Origin: Candidatus Anaerotignum merdipullorum
GTDB lineage: Bacteria; Bacillota; Clostridia; Lachnospirales; Anaerotignaceae
Direction: 5' to 3'
NCBI GenBank assembly: GCA_019115165.1
Contig: DXEB01000064.1
Span: 1-42,553 of the forward strand
Length of the DNA stretch: 42,553 bases
Positions 42,425 to 42,553 of the stretch are shown here, one piece after another; position 1 is the first letter of the stretch; each line of letters begins with the position of its first letter. The notes under the pieces were generated by a model. That model was given only the letters and a program-made list of their open reading frames with translations. It was not told the DNA's origin and ran no database searches. Position numbers and translations under genes: made by a program.

Positions 42425-42553
42425 ATCACTCGCCGCTGAAAAAGCGGGAGCAAGCAGAAAGACAGAACCTTGAAAACTGAACAGCAGAAGAAAACTAACA
42501 ACCCATAGTCAATTCAAGTCAGTGAGTTTCGAGTTGTTTATGGAGTGACCGAC
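42425..42553 (+). other. Probable rRNA operon leader (16S rRNA expected beyond the edge)
   Basis: The leader has a small hairpin (CCGCT-GAAAA-AGCGG at about 42432-42446), then CCTTGAAAACTGAACAGC, a phrase typical of spacers and leaders in Firmicutes rRNA operons, and a final segment rich in short repeats (AGTCAGTGAG). No 16S sequence is yet present. Confidence 0.6.

Overview
This is a Gram-positive, low-to-moderate GC window that looks like an anaerobic Clostridia (Lachnospirales-like) chromosome. The evidence is CIRCE-controlled groESL, a T-box before thrS, an L20-type leader before infC-rpmI-rplT, a two-subunit iron-sulfur L-serine dehydratase, strong AGGAGG ribosome sites, and no outer-membrane genes. 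Genus is not determinable by eye. Nearly all genes are on the + strand. The clear exceptions are a cut-off IS3-like element at the left edge and one 26-residue membrane peptide.

Layout. (1) 1-130: end of an IS3-family insertion sequence. (2) 424-5459: a compact surface/redox cassette of esterase lipoprotein, double-cupin lipoprotein, S-layer-anchored tandem flavodoxin, and a flavoprotein with the compact Isf-type cysteine motif. (3) 5969-10027: a divergent amidase, an EF-G paralog, and a thioredoxin-reductase-like flavoprotein that appears to lack the NADPH site. (4) 10213-12231: CIRCE-groES-groEL. (5) 12692-15583: sdaAB-sdaAA-sstT, serine uptake and deamination. (6) 15763-21118: small housekeeping genes (ABM monooxygenase, DUF402, RadC, PspC, trpS), a TetR regulator facing a tiny minus-strand peptide gene, YbjQ and CorA. 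(7) 21156-24981: T-box-thrS, then L20 leader-infC-rpmI-rplT, with infC apparently starting at AUU. (8) 25064-28282: an AEC permease, about 1 kb of purine-rich DNA without a convincing gene, an orphan exported protein of higher GC and a small hypothetical ORF.

(9) 28422-42044 is the most interesting part: ten closely packed genes encoding a VTC-type polyphosphate polymerase domain, a DUF4956 membrane protein, a CotH-like kinase, a membrane-anchored TIM-barrel glycosidase-like protein, a HEAT-repeat membrane protein, a processive family-2 glycosyltransferase, then REC-HD-GYP, HPt, hybrid histidine kinase and GGDEF proteins. I read it as a surface-polysaccharide machine with possible phosphate-based modification, wired to its own phosphorelay and to both arms of cyclic-di-GMP turnover. 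The glycosyltransferase carries no PilZ domain, so how the second messenger would act on it is open.

The right edge (42290-42553) carries tandem strong promoters and a leader typical of an rRNA operon; 16S rRNA is expected just beyond the window.
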